Source: Actinomycetota bacterium (GTDB lineage: Bacteria > Actinomycetota > Actinomycetes > S36-B12 > UBA5976). Taken from it: DNA of 52,228 nt. Every line of letters starts with the position of its first letter. Position 1 is the stretch's first letter. A model generated the notes under the pieces. That model worked only from the letters and a program-made list of their open reading frames with translations, did no database searches and was not told where the DNA came from. The translations under genes and the position numbers were made by a program. The stretch lies in NCBI GenBank assembly GCA_005789325.1, contig SXYE01000052.1:1-52228 (forward strand), given 5' to 3'. Below are positions 35,736 through 45,247 of this stretch, in pieces.

Positions 35736-36836
35736 ATGACTGAAGCAATTCTGCTAGTCGGGGGTTTTGGTACCCGACTAAAGCCTTTAACCATTCACAC
35801 ACCAAAACCCATGTTGGAAGTTGCGGGATATCCGGTGACAGCACATCAAATATCAAAAGCAAAAGTTGCGGGCATAAATCACATTGTGCTGGGCACAGCG
35901 TTTAAAGCCGAAGTTTTTCGCGAAGGTTTAGCAGATGGTTCCAAACTGGGTGTGAAAATTAGTTATGCCTATGAACCAGTTCAACTTGGTACAGGCGGGG
36001 GAATTAGAAACGCTGCTGAATTATTGACCTGTGGACCAGAAGATCCAGTCGTTGTTTTCAATGGAGATGTCTTAACAGGAGTAGACATAATTAAAGTTTT
36101 GCAGGTATGGAAAGAAAAGAAAGCAGATGTTGCAATCTATTTGACAAAAGTTGATAACCCAGCAGCATATGGCTTAGTTCCAACAGATGAAGAAGGAAAT
36201 GTTTTAGCTTTTCTAGAAAAACCTGAACGTAAAGAAGATATTGTCACAGATCAAATCAATGCTGGCATGTATGTATTCAAAAGAAAAATAATTGACACTA
36301 TTGCTACAGGCAGAGTTGTATCAGTAGAGCGAGAAGTTTTTCCCGATTTATTAAAAGCAGGATTTAAAGTAATTGGGGTTGTTGATCAAAGTTACTGGTT
36401 AGATTTAGGAACACCTAAAGCATTTGTCCAAGGCTCAAGTGATTTAGTTTTAGGCAACATTAAAACAGGATTACTGAATTCTTTTGGAGATAAATTAGTT
36501 TTAGCTGGGGCAAAAGTTTCACCAACTGCCCAAATTAGTCTAGGTTCTGTAATTGGGAAGAATTCAAACATTGAAGATGATTGCGAGATAATTAATTCCG
36601 TTATTTTGGATGAAGTAACAGTGGGGAAAAAGTCTGTTATTGAATCAAGCATCATTGCAAGGGGTGCAAAAATTGGTGAAGGTTGCGTTATAAAAAATTC
36701 GGTGGTAGCCGATTTTGTGGAATTAGCACCAGGATCTGTTTTATTAAACGATTCACGGATTTGGCCAGATCAAAAAGTGGCAAAAATTGAATTAAATAAT
36801 CAAACAATTCCTACAAATCCTGACTGGGGTAATTAA
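35736..36836 (+). CDS. manC: Sugar-1-phosphate nucleotidyltransferase, likely GDP-mannose pyrophosphorylase
   Basis: 366 residues. Nucleotidyltransferase domain with the activating GGFGTRLKPLTIHTPKPML motif, VVFNGDVLTGVD (metal Asp), FLEKPE and INAGMYVF. The C-terminal left-handed beta-helix of hexapeptide repeats covers about 260-355. Its layout matches mycobacterial Rv3264c, the mannose-1-phosphate guanylyltransferase. manB and manA downstream support GDP-mannose, though a glucose-1-phosphate enzyme cannot be excluded from sequence alone. AAGAGG precedes the ATG. Confidence 0.82.
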   Translation: MTEAILLVGGFGTRLKPLTIHTPKPMLEVAGYPVTAHQISKAKVAGINHIVLGTAFKAEVFREGLADGSKLGVKISYAYEPVQLGTGGGIRNAAELLTCGPEDPVVVFNGDVLTGVDIIKVLQVWKEKKADVAIYLTKVDNPAAYGLVPTDEEGNVLAFLEKPERKEDIVTDQINAGMYVFKRKIIDTIATGRVVSVEREVFPDLLKAGFKVIGVVDQSYWLDLGTPKAFVQGSSDLVLGNIKTGLLNSFGDKLVLAGAKVSPTAQISLGSVIGKNSNIEDDCEIINSVILDEVTVGKKSVIESSIIARGAKIGEGCVIKNSVVADFVELAPGSVLLNDSRIWPDQKVAKIELNNQTIPTNPDWGN

Positions 36837-36840
36837 CTAC

Positions 36841-36875
36841 ATTTTGAGTGAAAAGTAGTGAAAAGTACTCAAAAT
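36841..36875. terminator. Stem-loop with tandem 10-bp repeat, probable manC terminator
   Basis: ATTTTGAGT (36841-36849) pairs perfectly with ACTCAAAAT (36867-36875); CGGACTTTTTT follows, giving a U-run. The loop holds two exact tandem copies of GTGAAAAGTA (36848-36857 and 36858-36867). The repeat could also be a protein-binding site upstream of whiB2. Confidence 0.5.
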
Positions 36876-36928
36876 CGGACTTTTTTGGCTAAAAACTTAA
36901 AAAAAATAGAAAAAGATGCCTGAAACAC

Positions 36929-36958
36929 TTGACCTACCCCTAGTTACAAGCGTGTAAT
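36929..36958 (+). promoter_or_regulatory. Promoter of the whiB2-like gene
   Basis: TTGACC (36929-36934) and TGTAAT (36953-36958) are 18 bp apart. Between the predicted start and the gene lies the inverted repeat AGGTAG-TTTT-CTACCT (about 36965-36980), a possible operator or leader hairpin. Confidence 0.5.
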
Positions 36959-37024
36959 TCGTTCAGGTAGTTTTCTACCTAGTGCAGAAATGAACTTTCG
37001 GTGCACGATTTTGGGGGTTTTTAA

Positions 37025-37291
37025 TTGTCCGACTTCACGGGCCTCAGTCTTGTTTCAAGCGATAGTGAGCCAGCAGGCTGGCAAGAAAAAGCACTATGTG
37101 CTCAAACAGATCCTGAAGCCTTTTTCCCTGAGAAGGGCGGATCCACACGCGAAGCTAAAAGAGTTTGTTCTTCGTGTGAGGTTAGAGCTGAATGTCTTGA
37201 ATACGCATTAGAAAATGATGAACGCTTTGGTATTTGGGGTGGATTGTCTGAGCGAGAACGTCGCCGGATGAGACGCTCACAAGCAATGTAA
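37025..37291 (+). CDS. whiB2: WhiB-family regulator, WhiB2/WhiB-like
   Basis: 88 residues. Four cluster-binding cysteines C25, C48, C51 and C57 (C-x22-CxxC-x5-C), the FGIWGG turn (68-73) and a basic C-terminal tail RERRRMRRSQ for DNA contact. WQEKALCAQTDPEAFFPEKG closely follows Streptomyces WhiB and mycobacterial WhmD/WhiB2, which control septation. The position between manC and the DUF3499/manB block also matches mycobacteria. The start is TTG directly after an in-frame TAA; no ATG is available before C25. Leader about 60 nt. Confidence 0.93.
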   Translation: MSDFTGLSLVSSDSEPAGWQEKALCAQTDPEAFFPEKGGSTREAKRVCSSCEVRAECLEYALENDERFGIWGGLSERERRRMRRSQAM

Positions 37292-37397
37292 TTTCTCTAC
37301 ATTTTCTAACAGCAGTATCAAGCATTAACTGGTGTATATATAAGTATCAGGCGCGTCTACCTGTCACTTTCGTAACAAATTCACTAGCGTATTGAGC

Positions 37398-37754
37398 ATG
37401 GCATATTTAAGAAAATGCACCAGGCTCTCCTGCGGCAAATTAGCTGTGGCAACCCTGACATATGTGTATGCCGATTCCACTGCAGTGCTTGGACCATTGG
37501 CCAGCATTGCTGAACCTCATTGTTATGACTTATGCGAAACTCATGCTCGCAAACTCACCGCACCTAGAGGTTGGGAAATTGTCCGACTTGAAAGTGAACC
37601 GCAACATTTCATTCCCTCCCAGGATGATTTATTAGCTCTTGCCAACGCGGTTAGGGAAGCAGCAAGACCTCAACCCGATGTTTGGTCTGAGCCATCATTT
37701 GCCAACGACTATGCCAACCGCAGTCATTTGCGCATAGTGCGTGACGAAAATTAA
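37398..37754 (+). CDS. DUF3499 small zinc-ribbon-like protein
   Basis: 118 residues from ATG 37398. Two Cys clusters, C-T-R-L-S-C near residue 7 and CYDLCETHA near 50, resemble a zinc ribbon; TLTYVYADSTAVLGPL between them is the DUF3499 core. The homologue Rv3258c also lies between whiB2 and manB in mycobacteria. Function unknown. TAGCGT lies exactly 7 nt before the ATG, suggesting leaderless transcription; a TTG at 37392 would add two residues. Confidence 0.88.
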   Translation: MAYLRKCTRLSCGKLAVATLTYVYADSTAVLGPLASIAEPHCYDLCETHARKLTAPRGWEIVRLESEPQHFIPSQDDLLALANAVREAARPQPDVWSEPSFANDYANRSHLRIVRDEN

Positions 37755-37790
37755 TTAAACTACTTCTTCTCTACTAGTCTTTGAACTCTT

Positions 37791-39191
37791 ATGAGTAAAG
37801 AAATCACCCTGGCTCGTTTACAAACCTTGATCAAGGCCTATGACGTCAGAGGCATTGTTCCGCAAGAATTTGATGAAAATATTTCCAATCTAATTGGACA
37901 AGCTTTTGTGGTTGCTTTAAAGCTAAGAAAAATTGATGGTGGATGTGGGCAAGTAGTAATCGCTCATGACATGAGACCAAGTGGTCCATTACTTGTGGAA
38001 AGTTTTGCTCGCGGGGTAAGAAAACAAGGTGTTGATGTTTTACACATGGGTCTTGCCTCAACTGATGGTTTGTATTTTGCAACAGGGCTATTAAATATTG
38101 CTGGGGCAATGTTTACGGCCAGTCATAACCCTGCTGAATATAACGGAATTAAATTAGCTAAACCTGGTGCTGCTCCAGTAGGTCAAGATTCTGGGTTAAA
38201 AGAAATCACTTCACTTGTCTTAAATGGAATACCAGAATTTAATGGCGAAGAAGGCAAAGAAACTTCAAGAGATTTGAATTCAGAATATGTAAAATATCTT
38301 CATTCACTAGTTGATTTAAAATCTGCTCGAAAACTAAAAGTTGTGATAGATGCTGGAAACGGTATGGGTGGATTTAGTGTTCCAAAAGTTTTTAATGACT
38401 CAAATTTTGAAATAGTGCCCATGTATTTTGAACTTGATGGATCATTTCCTAATCATGAAGCAAATCCCATAGAACCGGCAAATTTAGTTGATTTACAAAA
38501 AAGAGTTCTTGTTGAAAAAGCAGATATAGGAATTGCTTTTGATGGGGACGCTGATCGCGCATTCTTTATTGACGAACAAGGGCAAAGTATTACCCCAAGT
38601 GCGATAACTGCATTAATTGCAAAAAGAGAACTTAAGCGAGAATCAGGCGCCACTATTATTCATAACTTAATAACTTCTAGAAGTGTTGCGGAAGTAGTTC
38701 AGGAAAATGGCGGGAAAGCCATTAAAACAAGAGTGGGACATTCCTTTATCAAACAAGTGATGAAAGATACAAATGCAATTTTTGGGGGAGAGCATTCCGG
38801 GCATTTTTATTTTAGAGATTTTTGGTTTGCAGATAGTGGAATGTTGGCAGCACTTCACGTGCTAGCGGCATTAGGAGAAACTAGTTCAGATACTTCTTTT
38901 TCCTCTTTGATAAAAGAATTTGATCGCTATGTTGCCAGTGGTGAAATTAATACTCGAGTAAAAGATGTTGCCGCTACTTCTAAAAAAGTAAAAGAACACT
39001 TTGCTGGAATTGAAGGTGTCCAAATTGATGATTTAGATGGCCTAACATTTGCTAGTGGGACCTGGTGGGTGAATATTCGCCCAAGTAACACCGAGCCTTT
39101 GCTTCGATTAAACGCAGAAGCAAGAGAGCGTGCAACAATGGAAAAAGTAAGAGATGAAGCTTTGGCAATCATTCGAAAGGATGCACAATGA
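37791..39191 (+). CDS. manB: Phosphomannomutase/phosphoglucomutase
   Basis: 466 residues, four-domain alpha-D-phosphohexomutase. Active-site serine loop TASHNPAEYNG, metal loop IAFDGDADRAF, sugar-binding GGEHSGH and phosphate-binding RPSNTEPLLRL. It converts mannose-6-phosphate to mannose-1-phosphate for the ManC-type enzyme. The stop overlaps the Trm112-like gene by ATGA. Confidence 0.95.
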   Translation: MSKEITLARLQTLIKAYDVRGIVPQEFDENISNLIGQAFVVALKLRKIDGGCGQVVIAHDMRPSGPLLVESFARGVRKQGVDVLHMGLASTDGLYFATGLLNIAGAMFTASHNPAEYNGIKLAKPGAAPVGQDSGLKEITSLVLNGIPEFNGEEGKETSRDLNSEYVKYLHSLVDLKSARKLKVVIDAGNGMGGFSVPKVFNDSNFEIVPMYFELDGSFPNHEANPIEPANLVDLQKRVLVEKADIGIAFDGDADRAFFIDEQGQSITPSAITALIAKRELKRESGATIIHNLITSRSVAEVVQENGGKAIKTRVGHSFIKQVMKDTNAIFGGEHSGHFYFRDFWFADSGMLAALHVLAALGETSSDTSFSSLIKEFDRYVASGEINTRVKDVAATSKKVKEHFAGIEGVQIDDLDGLTFASGTWWVNIRPSNTEPLLRLNAEARERATMEKVRDEALAIIRKDAQ

Positions 39192-39382
39192 GTTCTGTGA
39201 TCAAACCTGAGTTACTTGAAATATTGGCTTGTCCTTGCGATAAACATGCCGATGTGAGTGTTTCAAGTGATGACACAAAAATTGTTTGTTCAAGTTGTGC
39301 CACAACTTTTCCAATTAAAGATGGAATTCCAGTTATGTTGCTAGATGAAGCAACTCCTGGCCCTCGCGGCATTGGCGGCTAA
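39188..39382 (+). CDS. Trm112-family small zinc-binding protein
   Basis: 64 residues: ELLEILACPCDK, then CSSCATTFPIKDGIPVML, the Trm112/UPF0434 pattern with a CPxC and a CxxC pair. Such proteins can act as methyltransferase partners, but the bacterial role is unclear. Translation is coupled to manB by ATGA overlap and manA follows after 9 bp. Confidence 0.88.
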   Translation: MSSVIKPELLEILACPCDKHADVSVSSDDTKIVCSSCATTFPIKDGIPVMLLDEATPGPRGIGG

Positions 39383-39391
39383 CTTTTTTAA

Positions 39392-40465
39392 ATGAGTGAC
39401 AACTCGATACTTGTAATTAAAGGTGCACTAAAAGATTATGCCTGGGGCAAAGTTAATGGATTGCAAAACTGGGTGGCAAAGACTGACCAACCTCAAGCTG
39501 AACTTTGGTTTGGGGATCATCCTTCAGGTAAATCGATAAATAAAAAAACAAATAAAGAATTAAGTACTAATGCAAATTTTCCATTACTAATAAAGTTACT
39601 TTGCGCAAACGAACCCTTATCAATACAAGTTCATCCTGATAAACAAACGGCTGAATCAGGAATGAGCGATTTTGCAGACAGTGAAAAAATACTTTCAGAT
39701 GATAACGGCAAAGATGAAATGCTGTTTGCTTTAGAAGAATTTCAAGCATTTGCTGGAGTAGAAAGCAAAGCTAAACGAGATGTTGTATTTAAGATGCTTT
39801 TTGAAAAGACAAATGCAAAAGAATTAAAAGAAGTTTTAGCCACAGACACATTCTTTGACGCTGCAGATATTATCTTTGAAATAGATAAAACAAAAATTAG
39901 TCAAATCAATAAAGAAGTAGTCGATTGCGTCAAGAAAGCTAATTACCCTGCTAAGGCAATTAGTACTTTTGAAAAGATTGTTATCAAATACCCGAATGAT
40001 CCAGGGGTATTAGTTTGTTTACTTATGCAATTTCATGTTCTAGAAAAGGGGCATGCAATTCATGTTTCACCAGGAACCCCACATTCCTATGTCCAAGGTT
40101 TAGCAGTGGAAGTTATGACCACATCTGACAATGTTTTGAGAATGGGTCTGACAAATAAATATGTAAATATTGATGCGGCTTTAAGTTTGGTGGAGGAAAA
40201 GCAGATTCAGGTGCTTTCTTTGCCCACAAATGATGGCGTACACGTTTATAAACCCGAATCTGATTTTGAGTTAGTAGCTGTTGATAACGCCACGTATCAA
40301 TCTCGTGATACCAAATTTGTAGGAGTTTTGAATTTAGAAGGGGAGACAAAAATTGTGGATGGCTCAACTGAAATCTCGCTTGAAAAGGGTGAGGTAGCAC
40401 TAATCAGCAATATTGATGTAAAAGTTGTGGTTACAGGTCATGCCGTAGTTGCTAGAACTGTTTAA
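39392..40465 (+). CDS. manA: Mannose-6-phosphate isomerase, class I
   Basis: 357 residues. Zinc site motif LSIQVHPDK (QVHPDK with the metal Gln/His), EMLFALEEFQAFAGV, and HVSPGTPHSYVQGLAVEVM for the later ligands. It interconverts fructose-6-phosphate and mannose-6-phosphate. With manB and manC a full route from fructose-6-phosphate to GDP-mannose is encoded within 5 kb, presumably for mannosylated lipids or the glycopolymer. Confidence 0.94.
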   Translation: MSDNSILVIKGALKDYAWGKVNGLQNWVAKTDQPQAELWFGDHPSGKSINKKTNKELSTNANFPLLIKLLCANEPLSIQVHPDKQTAESGMSDFADSEKILSDDNGKDEMLFALEEFQAFAGVESKAKRDVVFKMLFEKTNAKELKEVLATDTFFDAADIIFEIDKTKISQINKEVVDCVKKANYPAKAISTFEKIVIKYPNDPGVLVCLLMQFHVLEKGHAIHVSPGTPHSYVQGLAVEVMTTSDNVLRMGLTNKYVNIDAALSLVEEKQIQVLSLPTNDGVHVYKPESDFELVAVDNATYQSRDTKFVGVLNLEGETKIVDGSTEISLEKGEVALISNIDVKVVVTGHAVVARTV

Positions 40466-40520
40466 TCTGGCACAATTGCTTTTAGTTTGATTCATACTAA
40501 ATCTCAGGGGTAAATAAAAA

Positions 40521-41990
40521 GTGTCTGACTTTTCAATGACTGTTGATCGTTCTGGAAATCTTGATTACAAAGTAGCCGATCTTTCTTTAGCTGATTTTGG
40601 CCGTAAAGAAATTCAATTGGCAGAACATGAAATGCCAGGTTTGATGGCAATGCGAAAAGAGTTCGGTGCCTCAAAGCCACTTAAAGGTGCACGCATAACT
40701 GGTTCATTGCACATGACTATTCAAACAGCAGTTTTGATTGAAACCCTTGTTGAATTAGGTGCTGATGTTCGTTGGGCATCTTGCAATATTTTTTCTACCC
40801 AAGATCACGCAGCAGCAGCTGTAGTAGTTGGTCCTAAAGGAACAATTGAAAAACCAAATGGAGTTCCTGTTTTTGCTTGGAAAGGTGAATCACTTGAAGA
40901 ATATTGGTGGTGCACTGAACAAATCTTGAAGTGGACTGATGGTGAAGGCCCAAACATGATTCTTGATGATGGTGGAGACGCCACACTACTTGTTCATAAA
41001 GGTGTTGAATTTGAAAAAACTGGTGATCAACCAGAACCAGAGAAAGCGGATAGTGAAGAATTTTCTGTTGTTCTTAAGTTAATTCAAAAAACGTTAAAAG
41101 AAAATCCAAGATTGTGGACTGATATTGCAAATAACATTAAAGGTGTAACCGAGGAAACCACAACTGGTGTTCATCGTTTATATGAAATGTTTAAATCAAA
41201 TCAATTACTTTTCCCAGCAATTAACGTAAATGATGCTGTGACAAAAAGTAAGTTTGATAATAAGTACGGAACCCGTCATTCTCTAATTGATGGATTAAAT
41301 CGTGCGACAGATGTTTTGATCGGTGGAAAAGTAGCAGTTGTTTGTGGTTATGGCGATGTGGGTAAAGGAACTGCTGAGTCATTACGAGGACAACGAGCCA
41401 GGGTAATCATTACTGAAATTGATCCAATTTGTGCGCTACAAGCTGCAATGGATGGGTATGAAGTGAACACTTTGGAAAACACTTTGTCTTATGCAGACAT
41501 AATTATCACTGCAACAGGTTGCAAGAACGTAATTACAGTTGACCAAATGTCAAGAATGAAAGATAAAGCAATTGTTGGAAACGTTGGACATTTTGACAAC
41601 GAGATTGACATGGCTGGTTTGGCCAATAGTAAAAGTGCTCGAAGAGTAAATATCAAACCTCAGGTTGATGAATGGATCTTTGATGAAAAGAAATCAATCA
41701 TTATCTTGAGTGAGGGAAGACTTCTTAACTTAGGAAATGCCACAGGTCACCCATCATTTGTGATGAGTAATTCATTTACTAACCAGGTACTTGCTCAAAT
41801 TGAATTGTTCACTAAAACTGAACAATATCCAGTTGGGGTTTACACACTTCCTAAAGAGTTAGACGAAAAAGTGGCTCGTTTGCACTTGGATGCCTTGGGT
41901 GCAAAATTAACAGAATTAACAAAAGATCAAGCAAATTATCTGGGCGTAGATCAAAATGGGCCATACAAGCCCGATCACTACCGCTACTGA
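40521..41990 (+). CDS. sahH: Adenosylhomocysteinase
   Basis: 489 residues, the long mycobacterial-type form. N-terminal substrate domain ([42 protein letters not shown]), NAD-binding [25 protein letters not shown], and the C-terminal cofactor-binding [13 protein letters not shown]. It splits S-adenosylhomocysteine into adenosine and homocysteine. GTG start after CAGGGG about 11 nt upstream. The 55-bp gap before it is too short for a SAH riboswitch. Confidence 0.97.
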   Translation: MSDFSMTVDRSGNLDYKVADLSLADFGRKEIQLAEHEMPGLMAMRKEFGASKPLKGARITGSLHMTIQTAVLIETLVELGADVRWASCNIFSTQDHAAAAVVVGPKGTIEKPNGVPVFAWKGESLEEYWWCTEQILKWTDGEGPNMILDDGGDATLLVHKGVEFEKTGDQPEPEKADSEEFSVVLKLIQKTLKENPRLWTDIANNIKGVTEETTTGVHRLYEMFKSNQLLFPAINVNDAVTKSKFDNKYGTRHSLIDGLNRATDVLIGGKVAVVCGYGDVGKGTAESLRGQRARVIITEIDPICALQAAMDGYEVNTLENTLSYADIIITATGCKNVITVDQMSRMKDKAIVGNVGHFDNEIDMAGLANSKSARRVNIKPQVDEWIFDEKKSIIILSEGRLLNLGNATGHPSFVMSNSFTNQVLAQIELFTKTEQYPVGVYTLPKELDEKVARLHLDALGAKLTELTKDQANYLGVDQNGPYKPDHYRY

Positions 41991-42015
41991 TTAGCTTCTT
42001 TATTTAAGTCAGTAG
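41984..42015. terminator. Inverted repeat over the sahH stop, inside the convergent gene
   Basis: CTACTGA (41984-41990) pairs perfectly with TCAGTAG (42009-42015) across an 18-nt loop, followed by CAAGATTTTCTTTT on the plus strand. The left arm includes the sahH stop and the minus-strand stop. Plausible sahH terminator. Confidence 0.35.
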
Positions 42016-42916
42016 CAAGATTTTCTTTTCTAATTCTTAAATCTGTGTAAAGCAACGTTGTAAATGTTGCTACGAATGGCAGCATAAATGTGTATCCAAT
42101 TACTGAACCCATGGTTGACATAAATACTGAAGAAGTTGTTGGGTCTTGATCTGCACCTGTTTGGGCAAAAAGAGCAAATGGTGTGGAAACAACTATTGAA
42201 ATGGCTTGGCTAGTAATAATTCCCATTATTCCTATTCCAAATATTCTCAAAATATTTCCTTTAGCTAAGTAGAAAGAACGCTTAAGTGCACCTTTTAATG
42301 TTGTATCTTCTAGCACTAAGGTTGGCACAATCACATATAAACTGATCCACACATAAATTCCGCCCACTAAACCAATTCCTAGTCCAACAAATACAAGTAA
42401 ATTACTAATCCCAGTTAAGGCAACTCCAATTGAGGAACCGGCAACGATTGCAAGAATTGGAAAAAGAAACGATATTAAAGAGACAACAATAATTCTTCCC
42501 AATTGAGGTTTAGTTTTTGTCCATGACTGAGCAGCATTAATCTTTTTACCTATGATCGCATTACCAATTATGTGGGTAAACATTCCTGCAGAAATAGTTT
42601 GAACAACAAATAGCACAAGAGTTGTTACGACTGCAATTCTTAAAGTTGGGCCAAGAGCAGTTAGTAGCTCTTCCAATTGTTCTTGATTAAGAGTTGAAGA
42701 AGGATTTGGAATCTGTGGAAGTTCTAAACTTTCACCATTTCTGACAAAAAGTGCTGAGGCCATAACTGTGGCAATTCCGACAATAAATCCAGAAAATAAA
42801 CCGATTCCCAATAATGTTTTAGGCATTCTTCTAAGGCTGTTGAGTGAACCACTCAAAATTTCACCTAGGGTTAATTTCGTTAGGGGAATCAAATTTGAGC
42901 CAGGACCTTGAGTCAT
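41984..42916 (-). CDS. Polytopic membrane protein (glycerophosphodiester phosphodiesterase membrane-domain-like)
   Basis: 310 residues from ATG 42916, chosen because GGAGGT stands 4 nt upstream; this is one of the best Shine-Dalgarno sites in the window. A longer upstream start would run into the mtrA promoter. About six hydrophobic segments; the pattern [23 protein letters not shown] at the start and [22 protein letters not shown] in the middle (shorter core: [13 protein letters not shown]) recall the membrane domain of GPDPase-type proteins. No catalytic domain is attached. It is divergent from mtrA. Function unknown. Confidence 0.75.
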   Translation of the reverse strand: MTQGPGSNLIPLTKLTLGEILSGSLNSLRRMPKTLLGIGLFSGFIVGIATVMASALFVRNGESLELPQIPNPSSTLNQEQLEELLTALGPTLRIAVVTTLVLFVVQTISAGMFTHIIGNAIIGKKINAAQSWTKTKPQLGRIIVVSLISFLFPILAIVAGSSIGVALTGISNLLVFVGLGIGLVGGIYVWISLYVIVPTLVLEDTTLKGALKRSFYLAKGNILRIFGIGIMGIITSQAISIVVSTPFALFAQTGADQDPTTSSVFMSTMGSVIGYTFMLPFVATFTTLLYTDLRIRKENLATDLNKEANQ

Positions 42917-42965
42917 AACTACCTCCACTTTGATTTTGTCATAGATGAGGTGACAACATTGCATC

Positions 42966-43634
42966 ATGGCTCGCGTATTAGTAGTCGATGATGATCAGGC
43001 TCTATCTGAAATGTTGGGAATTGTTTTAAGAGCCGAGGGCTACGAAGCACTCTTTTGCGAAGATGGCTCAAAAGCTCAAGCTATTTTCCGGGAAACTAAA
43101 CCAGATTTGATTCTGCTAGATCTTATGTTGCCTGGGATTGATGGTATTGAAGTTTGTAAACAAATTAGGTCCGAGTCCGGAGTACCAATTGTCATGCTAA
43201 CTGCTAAAGGAGACACACTCGACATCGTTAAAGGCTTGGAATCTGGTGCCGATGATTACATTGTTAAACCTTTTAAACCAAAAGAACTTGTGGCAAGAAT
43301 AAAAGCAAGATTAAGAAAAGATGATCTTAAGGCCGAGCAATTAACCTTAGCTGATTTAACAATTGATGTTATAGGTCATAGTGTTAAAAGAAACGGTAAA
43401 GATATTTTGTTAACACCGTTAGAGTTTGATTTGTTACTCGCTTTAGCAAGAAAACCTTGGCAAGTTTATACACGTGAACAACTTCTAACTGAAGTTTGGC
43501 ATTACAGAAATCCTGCTGACACAAGACTAGTTAACGTTCACGTTCAAAGATTGAGATCCAAAGTAGAACATGATCCAGAAAATCCACAAATTGTGATGAC
43601 CGTTAGAGGCGTTGGGTATAAGGCTGGTCCGTGA
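42966..43634 (+). CDS. mtrA: Response regulator MtrA
   Basis: 222 residues, OmpR/PhoB class. Receiver: VVDDD acidic pocket, phospho-Asp D52 in LILLDLMLPG, Thr in MLTAKGD and Lys in IVKPFKP. The winged helix (about 130-220) has PLEFDLLLALARKP and VNVHVQRLRSKVE. In actinobacteria MtrA controls cell division, wall remodelling and replication-linked genes, with MtrB as kinase and LpqB as accessory lipoprotein. It shares GTGA with mtrB. Confidence 0.96.
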   Translation: MARVLVVDDDQALSEMLGIVLRAEGYEALFCEDGSKAQAIFRETKPDLILLDLMLPGIDGIEVCKQIRSESGVPIVMLTAKGDTLDIVKGLESGADDYIVKPFKPKELVARIKARLRKDDLKAEQLTLADLTIDVIGHSVKRNGKDILLTPLEFDLLLALARKPWQVYTREQLLTEVWHYRNPADTRLVNVHVQRLRSKVEHDPENPQIVMTVRGVGYKAGP

Positions 43635-45247
43635 AGTTTTTTTACCAATTTAAACAATCTTGGAATAAATCTTTAAGCTTAAGAATTATTTCAACAACAT
43701 TTATTGTATCAACGGTACTTGTGACCATAATTGGACTTGTTCTTATAAATAGAGTTTCCACAGGAATTCTTTCTGCCAAGGAATCTTCATCTTTAACAGA
43801 AGCGTCTTCAGCAATAAATGAAGCACAAAAAGTAGTTACAGCAACAGATACTGGTGCAGGTGAACCCACACTTTCTGTAGTTGTTGACACTGCCGTGACC
43901 GCACTTGCTGTAAGAGCTGGCCAATCAGGTCTTTATGACGTTTTGTTTTTAGCGTCATCAGAAATTTCTAAACAAGGATTACCTGAAAGAGGAACAAATT
44001 TAGTTTCAGAAAATAGTGTTAGCAATGAATTGAAATCCAGAGTTGAGCAAACAGACAAATTACTTTGGGCTTACACAGAGATTAAATATCTAGATGGAAG
44101 AAATGTTCCCGGTCTTGTTGTGGGTGCGCCTATACAGATCAACAATGTAGGAACGTATTCACTATTTTTGTTATTTCCCTTGGATAAAGAAGAAGAAACA
44201 ATTGGCATTATTCGTTCAGCAGTATTGGCAACAGGTATCTTCTTAATCTTTGGTCTATTAATTTTGGTTTGGTATTTAACAAGATCCGTGCTGGCACCTG
44301 TTAGAAAGACAGCAAATGCTGCTGAAAAACTTCGTATGGGTCTGTTAAATGAGCGAGTTCCAGTAAGTGGAGAAGATGATTTAGCAATACTTGCAGGTTC
44401 ATTCAACTCAATGGCTGCATCAATCCAACAACAAATTGGTCAGTTAGAACAGATGTCTCGCCTACAAAAAAGATTTGTATCAGATGTATCTCATGAACTT
44501 AGAACTCCACTGACAACAGTTCGAATGGCTGCCGACGTTTTGTATGAATCTCGAGACCAATACACAGGAGAAACAGCTCGAGCAGCAGAATTACTTAGCA
44601 CTCAAATCGAGAGATTTGAAATTCTGTTATCACAACTGTTAGAAATAAGTAGATTTGATGCTGGGGTAGCCGATTTAAGTCTGACAAGCATCAACATAAA
44701 GGATTTAATTGAAAAGACTGCTGATTCTTTATCAAATCTTTTAGCAAAACAAGAGACTCCAGTTGTTATAACTGGGACTGCTCCCAACATCGATCTTGAT
44801 CAACGAAGAATTGAAAGAGTTTTACGCAATCTAATTTCAAATGCGTCAGAGTATGGCGAAGGAAAACCAATTGAGGTTGAAATTGGAAGTGATGATGATG
44901 CAATAGCGGTCGTTGTTAAAGATAAAGGTGCTGGATTAAAACCAGGAGAATCTTCACTAGTTTTTAACAGATTTTGGAGAGCAGATCCAGCTAGGGCAAG
45001 AACAACTGGTGGCACAGGACTTGGTTTAGCAATTGCACTTGAAGATGCAAGGTTGCATTCAGGTTGGCTCGACGCCTGGGGAGCACCAGGTAAAGGAACA
45101 ATGTTCAGGTTAACTCTGCCAAGAAATCCAGAGAAGTCATTAGCAAAGTCACCTCTTTCTATTGGTGTTGGCGATGATGAAAAACTCGAATTAGACATGA
45201 CTGCTCTTCAAGAATTACTTATGTCAGAACAGAAAAAAAATCAATGA
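43631..45247 (+). CDS. mtrB: Sensor histidine kinase MtrB
   Basis: 538 residues. Membrane helices at about 19-40 and 195-217 enclose an extracellular sensor of about 150 residues. A HAMP domain (218-270) is followed by the dimerisation/phospho-acceptor region with H288 in SDVSHELRTPL, then the ATPase domain with N box LRNLISNASEYGEG, G1 VKDKGAGL and G2 TTGGTGLGLAIALE. It phosphorylates MtrA. GTG start overlapping mtrA by 4 bp; the end overlaps lpqB by ATGA. Confidence 0.95.
   Translation: MKFFYQFKQSWNKSLSLRIISTTFIVSTVLVTIIGLVLINRVSTGILSAKESSSLTEASSAINEAQKVVTATDTGAGEPTLSVVVDTAVTALAVRAGQSGLYDVLFLASSEISKQGLPERGTNLVSENSVSNELKSRVEQTDKLLWAYTEIKYLDGRNVPGLVVGAPIQINNVGTYSLFLLFPLDKEEETIGIIRSAVLATGIFLIFGLLILVWYLTRSVLAPVRKTANAAEKLRMGLLNERVPVSGEDDLAILAGSFNSMAASIQQQIGQLEQMSRLQKRFVSDVSHELRTPLTTVRMAADVLYESRDQYTGETARAAELLSTQIERFEILLSQLLEISRFDAGVADLSLTSINIKDLIEKTADSLSNLLAKQETPVVITGTAPNIDLDQRRIERVLRNLISNASEYGEGKPIEVEIGSDDDAIAVVVKDKGAGLKPGESSLVFNRFWRADPARARTTGGTGLGLAIALEDARLHSGWLDAWGAPGKGTMFRLTLPRNPEKSLAKSPLSIGVGDDEKLELDMTALQELLMSEQKKNQ

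Noticed and set aside
40466..40520. SAH riboswitch before sahH
   Set aside because: The gap is only 55 bases and shows no paired structure; such riboswitches need more sequence.
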